From: Pachypanchax playfairii
Lineage: Eukaryota > Chordata > Actinopteri > Cyprinodontiformes > Aplocheilidae
DNA length: 64,000 nt
Direction: 5' to 3'
NCBI GenBank assembly: GCA_006937955.1
Contig: SSNP01000015.1
Span: 244,747 to 308,746 of the forward strand
Part shown: in pieces, positions 58,630 to 64,000 of the stretch
Layout of the letters: each line of letters starts with the position of its first letter
Numbering within the stretch: position 1 is the stretch's first letter
Translations under genes and position numbers: made by a program
The notes under the pieces: model-generated
Databases searched by the model: none
Told to the model about the DNA's origin: nothing
The model's input: only the letters and a program-made list of their open reading frames with translations

Positions 58630-58633
<4 letters not shown>

Positions 58634-58634
<1 letters not shown>

Positions 58635-59056
58635 AGCTGAAGGGAATTTTTAATAAATCTGTTTCCTAGATTTTTTTTTTCGAAAGAGTTTTTGAAGAAA
58701 CAAATTTGCTTTTACACCAAAACAAATGTGTAGTTTTGTTCTGATGTTGCTGACAGAGAAGCAAACAAACAAGAGAAGTATTATAAAGATTTATTTATTT
58801 AATTCTGTACAAATGGAGTTTACTGGAATTAGAATATTGGGACTCAGTGATGCTATAAGAGCGTGGTTGTGCTGTTGGACTCGAATGCACGTAGCAGCAG
58901 CAGACGAGCAGGTGTAAAATCCAAACGGTGTTTCATGAAGATCAGATTTTAACTTCAACTTTGACATGATCACAAACATGGAGGGAACAGAAGAATTTGA
59001 CAGGCAAGAGAGGACAGAGCAGAGTGTTTATGCAGATGGACACAGGTGGACTATAT
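58634..59056. other. Non-coding stretch, nothing recognised
   Basis: Short unique sequence between the poly(A) tract and the Harbinger MITE. Confidence 0.5.
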
Positions 59057-59059
59057 CAT

Positions 59060-59868
59060 TGCCCCTCTTCCACTAGGGTCGGTACGATAGGGAACGGATA
59101 GGTTCAGACCCGTTCTGGCGCATTTCCATTACCTTTATAAGGGCCAACCCAACCCCTTTTCTCGGACTCTGCTGCCTCAGCCTAAAGCGTACCAAAGTGA
59201 CCCACCATGCCCACCTGATTAATCCAGTAAAGTAGGGGTGGGCAACTCCAGGCCTCGAGGGCCACTATCCTGCACATTTTAGATGTTCCCCTGTTTCACC
59301 ACACCTGATTCAAATCTGCAACCTCTCAGCAAGTCCTATAGAAGCCTGTTAACGGCCTGTTCATCTGCAGCAGGTGTGGTGAAACAGGGGAACATCTAAA
59401 ATGTGCAGGATAGTGGCCCTCGAGGCCTGGAGTTGCCCATCCCTGCAGTAAAGCAATGTCAGTCACATCCCTACATACGTAGTGGTAGCCACTGATCGGT
59501 CTGGCGGTGTGCACTTGAAGTGATGCCAGAAGGGCACCTGATCAACCTCAAATAAACAGCCGGTAACAATGGCCCGTTATGGAGGTTTTTCTTCAGAAAG
59601 AGCCACAGTCCGAGTACGAAGTACAAAAATATCTTGACATCCTTCATTATTGTTTCCCGCTCTCAGTGTACATGTCCATGTTTGTTTACTACTCTTGTGG
59701 CAATTAAGAATGACATCACAGACCTTTCACGCCACACTAAGCTGATCACGCCCATGCCCCCACCCACGTCCACATTCCCGAGATGGTAATGGAAACACAA
59801 CTGTCCCGTTCTGTAACATGCTGATCTGACGCGTTCCATACCGTACAAACCCTGGTGGAAAAGGGGCA
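59060..59868. mobile_element. PIF-Harbinger-type MITE (809 bp)
   Basis: The left end TGCCCCTCTTCCACTAGGGT and the reverse complement of the right end TGCCCCTTTTCCACCAGGGT match, continuing to GTACG. CAT stands on both sides (59057-59059, 59869-59871), a possible 3-bp target duplication as used by Harbinger elements. There is no transposase. A hAT MITE is inserted at 59233, so about 590 bp belong to this element. Confidence 0.7.
59233..59445. mobile_element. hAT MITE with perfect 8-bp TSD, nested
   Basis: CAGTAAAG flanks both sides (59225-59232 and 59446-59453). The ends are TAGGGGTGGGCAACTCCAGG and, in reverse complement on the right, CAGGGATGGGCAACTCCAGG. The arms remain complementary for about 75 bp, through GGCCCTCGAGG and CACATTTTAGATGTTCCCC. 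The whole element is 213 bp, nearly a palindrome. It inserted into the Harbinger MITE and is younger than it. Confidence 0.92.
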
Positions 59869-59871
59869 CAT

Positions 59872-62045
59872 GAGACCCGATGAGGGAGTGAGTGAGAGAC
59901 ATGACACATAGATACAAGGCATGAATCTACTCAACAAAGAAAATACCATGATTAATGATAAAGAGTAAAAGCCTGATAAGCAACATTTAAATATCAAAAA
60001 CCAGAAACCAAGAATAAATAACAGTAAAAGTAAAATGTTGGCAAATTAGTTGCTACAAAACCAGGTAAGGGTCCCAGAAGGTGGGACCAAACACAAAAGA
60101 CTCAGTTCAGGACATGCAGATTTGTAAAACATTTAGTATGACAAATATAACTTTAATAATAATACAGACATATGAAATAGAAATAGAAAATCATTGAATA
60201 ATGTACAGATTTAATAAAATATTTGTAGGAAAATAAACATCACAGTTATAAAGTAAAAAAAACAACATATAAACTTAGAAATCTTTAGCCATTTTTTTTT
60301 TTTTACATTAATGTTAAATGTCACTTTAATCAACATATATCCAAAAGGAAAATGTACCATATTTAGATGAACAAAACTGTAAAAAAAAAACAGACTGAGC
60401 AGAATGTTCATCAAAATCACATTAAATTCTCTCAGTTGTTTGAAGGTTTCAAAGTGATTTTTCCAAGTTTAAATGTTTTTTATGAATATTTTTAGGTGTA
60501 AGCATAGTGGGCACAGAGCAGACATGGAAGACCAAACTGTGTCATGCAGTGAGCCTGAGGCCACTCTGAGCCACTGGGTGGTGCAGCGCTAATAACGTCT
60601 CATTATCTGTGGAAAGTATGTCTCAACACAAAAAGATCCAACAAATGCAGCTCGGAAATGCTTTTAAAAAAAAGCATTTGTTCACCTCAGCTGAAACAAC
60701 AGTGGTCAAACTCATTTCTCATCGTCTTTCATCTTCAGACACTTTCATGTTTAAGGCTTTAAAAAAAGATGGAATTATGCTTCGCTTATAGAAGATGATT
60801 AATGCATCTGTTCTACATATTATATATTTATAGTGACATAATGGAAAATGAAAGAGCTCTAGAGAGAAAACTGGAGAATTTTTTTCAATAATACAATTCA
60901 TAAAGTAAATATCTGAAAGAGTAAAATATAAAGATTCAATGATTACCATGATCCACTTTGACACACATGTTTAGAAGAATTATTTTGTATTTATGTATCG
61001 ATAAAGCTTCCATATCTGTACTGGATTAGTTTAAACCTCCAACAGCATGTTCAATCCTATTTAAGCCTCGGAACAAATGTTTCTCTTTTGACAACAGTTT
61101 TTCTCACAAGTTGTCAACAACATCCCACCACACATGAGTTGCATTCTTTCTACACATTTTTTTTATATTTATATACATATTAGTGTGATTTGTGCTTGTG
61201 TGCATTTGCTCTGTTTTGTTTTTATTTAGTTTTATTTCATTTTCTGCAGCCTTTTGCAACAGGTTTTTGTGTGGACCCCATTTTACTATTCGGATCATGA
61301 AAATTCCCGTTTAATCTATTTGAACCTGAACTAAACAGGAACAGACCTGAGGATTTACTGAATGCCATTTAAAATGTCATCTTGCAGCCAATGAAAGGCT
61401 CTTCATCTAAAGTAATTAGATGAATATTTAACAAGCACATTATCTATTCCTGACAGCCAAAAAAATTCAAGAGAAGAAAGAAAAAGATGAGCTCATTGTG
61501 TTCATAATAAATACAATGAGCCATTACAGGTATTGTTTTTTTGCTCACTCTAACGGTAAAAGTGTCTCTCGCTGTCATTTACTCACTATTGATGAAACTG
61601 TCCCATGCTTCCCACGGTGCAAACAATAACTACAGTTTACATTTTAAATGTCATCTCCCTCTGTGATTCTCTGTCCCTCAGCTGTACAAATCTGCCTTTT
61701 TCTGTCATGCATCAATATAATTATGATCCACTGTATGATCATTTTTAAAGAGATCATTTTGCCTTGTAATTTATTGAGATTGAGAAAAAGTTGTAACCCT
61801 TCAGGTACCAGAGTTTCCTTCATTCACACAACTCTGAAGAAAACTGCATGTTATGTAATAAGGATTTATAAATTTTTTATTGTGTTTTAATAAAATCAGT
61901 TTGAATCCGAATAAAGTTTCACAACAGTTCTGAACAAAACATTTTATATGGTACTATGGTATATCCAGGTGACACAGATAATAATATTTTATAATGTTTT
62001 ATTCTTTTTTTTGTCTCCAAAAACAGTGAATAAGGAAAGACTCTA

Positions 62046-62047
<2 letters not shown>
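59872..62047. other. Non-coding stretch, nothing recognised
   Basis: AT-rich, with no coding signature or supported repeats. Confidence 0.5.

Positions 62048-62078
<31 letters not shown>
62048..62078. repeat. (CT)n microsatellite
   Basis: About 15 CT units. Confidence 0.95.
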
Positions 62079-62080
<2 letters not shown>

Positions 62081-62941
62081 ATTAAATAAGATACTCTCTT
62101 TACCAGGATATTAGCCATACCTTATACATCGCTACTATCTAGTAGTGGTGGATAGAAACAAAATGCAATTTATAGGTAAAGACCTTTTGCAATTCTGTGA
62201 CTTTGGTGCCTAAAGGGTTAAAATTACAACTGTGGCCATTCTGAAGTGTTTTTCTATGTGGAAGCTTTAACAATTACTATACAAATTTTCCTGAACAGCT
62301 CCAGTTTGGGAAAATTAATTTACATCCAACTGGACTGATGAGCTAAAAGCTAATAAAAAAATCCACATTTTAAAGTAGCTTATACAAGTGTTATTTTAAA
62401 AACCTTTTTCACTAGTGTAAGTTTGGCATTATAGTTATTTACATCCATTCAATTATTTTCTTTACTTGCCTGTTCCAATTCAGGGTCACAGGGAAAGGGT
62501 GTCATTGAGCGAGAGGCGTGGTTACACTCTGAAAAGGTCACCAGTCCATGGATTTACAGGGACTTTTAAATTCAGTTAATAGCAAAAATAGCAGCAGCAA
62601 AAGGAGGTTTAATCTAACAAGAATGGTTTCATTATTTCTGCCAAAATAACAATGTAATGTCAAAATGTACTGTTTTTAAAAAAGTTCATAAAACAGTGTG
62701 CAACAGAATGAAATGCAAAAGTTCAGAGAAGTTCAGAGAAGTTGAGGTGACAGCAGTCTGCTTTGGCAGTAGGTCAGTTCAGACCATATTGATTAGCAAA
62801 AAACATCTTGTTTGTATGAACCCACTTCCTGTTGTTGTCATGAAACAGCTCCAGTCTTTACGTTGCATCACATGGTCATTTCAGCAGTAAATGTTTTCAA
62901 ATTCCTGTGATGTTCCGAAAGTTTGCTGCAGCTGGTGAAAC
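62079..62941. other. Non-coding stretch with a repeat scrap
   Basis: Around 62443-62565, CATTCAATTATTTTCTTTAC..TTCAGGGTCACAGGG..GAGCGAGAGGCGTGG resembles the same common fish repeat seen at 41405-41545. No gene seen. Confidence 0.4.
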
Positions 62942-63576
62942 TAAGGCTGTATTCACACCTGATAGTCCGGTGGACTCGGTTCGATTGGGGACCAAAGTTG
63001 CAACATTGTTGCTGTTTTTAGTTGGTGCGGTTTGGATTCACACTGCACTTTATGAACTGAACCAAAGTAACCTTTGGAGCATGTTAAACCCCCACCTGTG
63101 GTGGCGCTGTAGAGTTTCTGCATTACTTTTTTATTGTTGTTACTGTACTTCCTGGCGCTGCCGCGGGAGAGTGAAATGTAAACAAACTTGGAAAACCTGG
63201 ACGAGCAGCAGATTCTGGTGGTTTTGGGAACTTTTATGTTTGGTGAATGTACCAGATCAGTATTCGGCAGCAATGAGCTCAGGATGAACAGATAACAAGA
63301 CAGAGGACTACACGGGGCGGCTGCACAATATAGTCCACTTCCTGCTTTTGGTGGGGTCACAGTGCGGTTGTGTTCACACATGCACTCAAACCGCACCAGA
63401 GTTTGTTTCAATCGAACCGAGACCCACGTTTTTAGGCGGACTAGAGTTGGATTGTTTGGTCCGAATCAGAGTTCGGCTACCTGTTCACACCTCCCCAACC
63501 GAACCGGACTTTATGTGCAAACGAGCAAGAGTTTGATTCAAGCCGACTAAACAGGGCTGGTGTGAATGCACCCTTA
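62942..63576. mobile_element. Nonautonomous TIR element (635 bp)
   Basis: The left end TAAGGCTGTATTCACACC and the reverse complement of the right end TAAGGGTGCATTCACACC match at 16 of 18 positions. Words such as GGTTCGATTGG / CAATCGAACCGAG and AACCGCACC / GGTGCGGTTTGG recur in inverted order inside. Two open frames of 126 and 152 codons overlap here on opposite strands but show no domain. Its target duplication is unclear. Confidence 0.7.
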
Positions 63577-64000
63577 CACAAGTAAATAACTCTAGTATTC
63601 CATGCAAATGAAGCAACCTACTACACCTGTTCAGGTCGTAACCACGCCCCTTGCTCTATGATACCTGCTCACTGAGACCTGGAACCGGAACAAGCAAGTA
63701 AAGTAAACCTGATGGGCTTGGACATTTTAGTGAAATAACATTTAAATGAACTGCTGGCATTTCATTTGTGTTTCAGCTGGTCTTCAGACTTGTTGTTAGC
63801 TTTTTATCCTATTGGTCAGTTTCTACAAACTGAGACCATTCATAAAGCTAATAGGCAAGATGTTAAATATTAAAAACTTCTACATAGAAACCTGCTTCAA
63901 AATGGCCAAAATATTGCTTAAAGGTTCTGGGTATTGCTCCTTTAATCCATATATGTATCTAGTTACAGGAACAAAAAGTAGCTGGAGAATTTTTAGATCA
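63577..64000. other. Non-coding end of window; possible right end of a TTAA element
   Basis: ATTGCTCC followed by TTTAA ends at TTAA 63942-63945. Read in reverse complement it gives TTAAAGGAGCAATACCC, which fits a T2-like terminus. No matching left end was found in the window. No gene seen. Confidence 0.3.

Noticed and set aside
62907..63411. 126- and 152-codon overlapping antisense frames
   Set aside because: They come from the long inverted structure of the TIR element and have no domain.

Overview
The window looks like ray-finned (teleost) fish nuclear DNA. It is AT-rich and full of microsatellites, and it carries the usual mixture of decayed teleost transposons: Tc1/mariner, hAT, PIF-Harbinger, TTAA-flanked Kolobok/T2-like MITEs, and L2/RTE-type LINE pieces. 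I found no intact host gene, no tRNA or rRNA, no CRISPR and nothing prokaryotic. It reads as intergenic or long-intron sequence whose structure is mostly layered insertions. The only intact long reading frames are two Tc1-type transposases.

Layout. 1-8.7 kb: non-coding sequence with a perfect hairpin (2325), a hAT element (3765-4554) holding a mariner remnant, a TTAA-flanked element (4822-5428) and a short hAT element with its target duplication (7012-7364). 8.7-17.3 kb: a LINE C-terminal scrap, then two near-identical 1602-bp Tc1 elements in opposite orientation (9047-10648 minus, 15657-17258 plus), with LINE fragments between them. 17.3-32 kb: microsatellites, a ZBED/hAT remnant (18.9 kb), a 524-bp TIR element (22.1 kb), a Harbinger-type Myb/SANT pseudogene (24.8 kb), a TTAA element (26.3 kb), a Tc1 remnant (30.9 kb) and an unidentified open frame that may be a retrocopy or terminal exon (31.2-31.6 kb). 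32-51 kb: a TIR element (32.9 kb), a candidate conserved non-coding block (34.2 kb), a hAT element with a TTAA element inside it (35.7-36.6 kb), more TTAA elements (39.3, 47.3 and 48.8 kb), a LINE 3' end (40.0 kb), a RecQ-helicase-like pseudogene scrap (45.3 kb) and a hAT element with a perfect 8-bp target duplication holding two further nested repeats (50.0-50.8 kb). 51.4-58.6 kb: one 3.59-kb sequence present twice at a constant 3599-bp offset, separated by a poly(A) run and 10 Ns, almost certainly an assembly false duplication. 58.6-64 kb: a Harbinger MITE with a hAT MITE nested inside it (59.06-59.87 kb), weak LINE/SINE-like scraps, and a TIR element (62.9-63.6 kb).

How the parts act together. 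The Tc1 copies each have 200-bp terminal inverted repeats with a repeated inner and outer binding-site core, a TATA-like box and a full-length DD34E transposase. Copy 9047-10648 looks like the better candidate for an active element. All other coding traces are broken. I did not find a new biological system. The most consequential observations are the assembly duplication, the inverted pair of young Tc1 copies, the set of TTAA/T2-like insertions, and the unexplained open frame at 31.2-31.6 kb.
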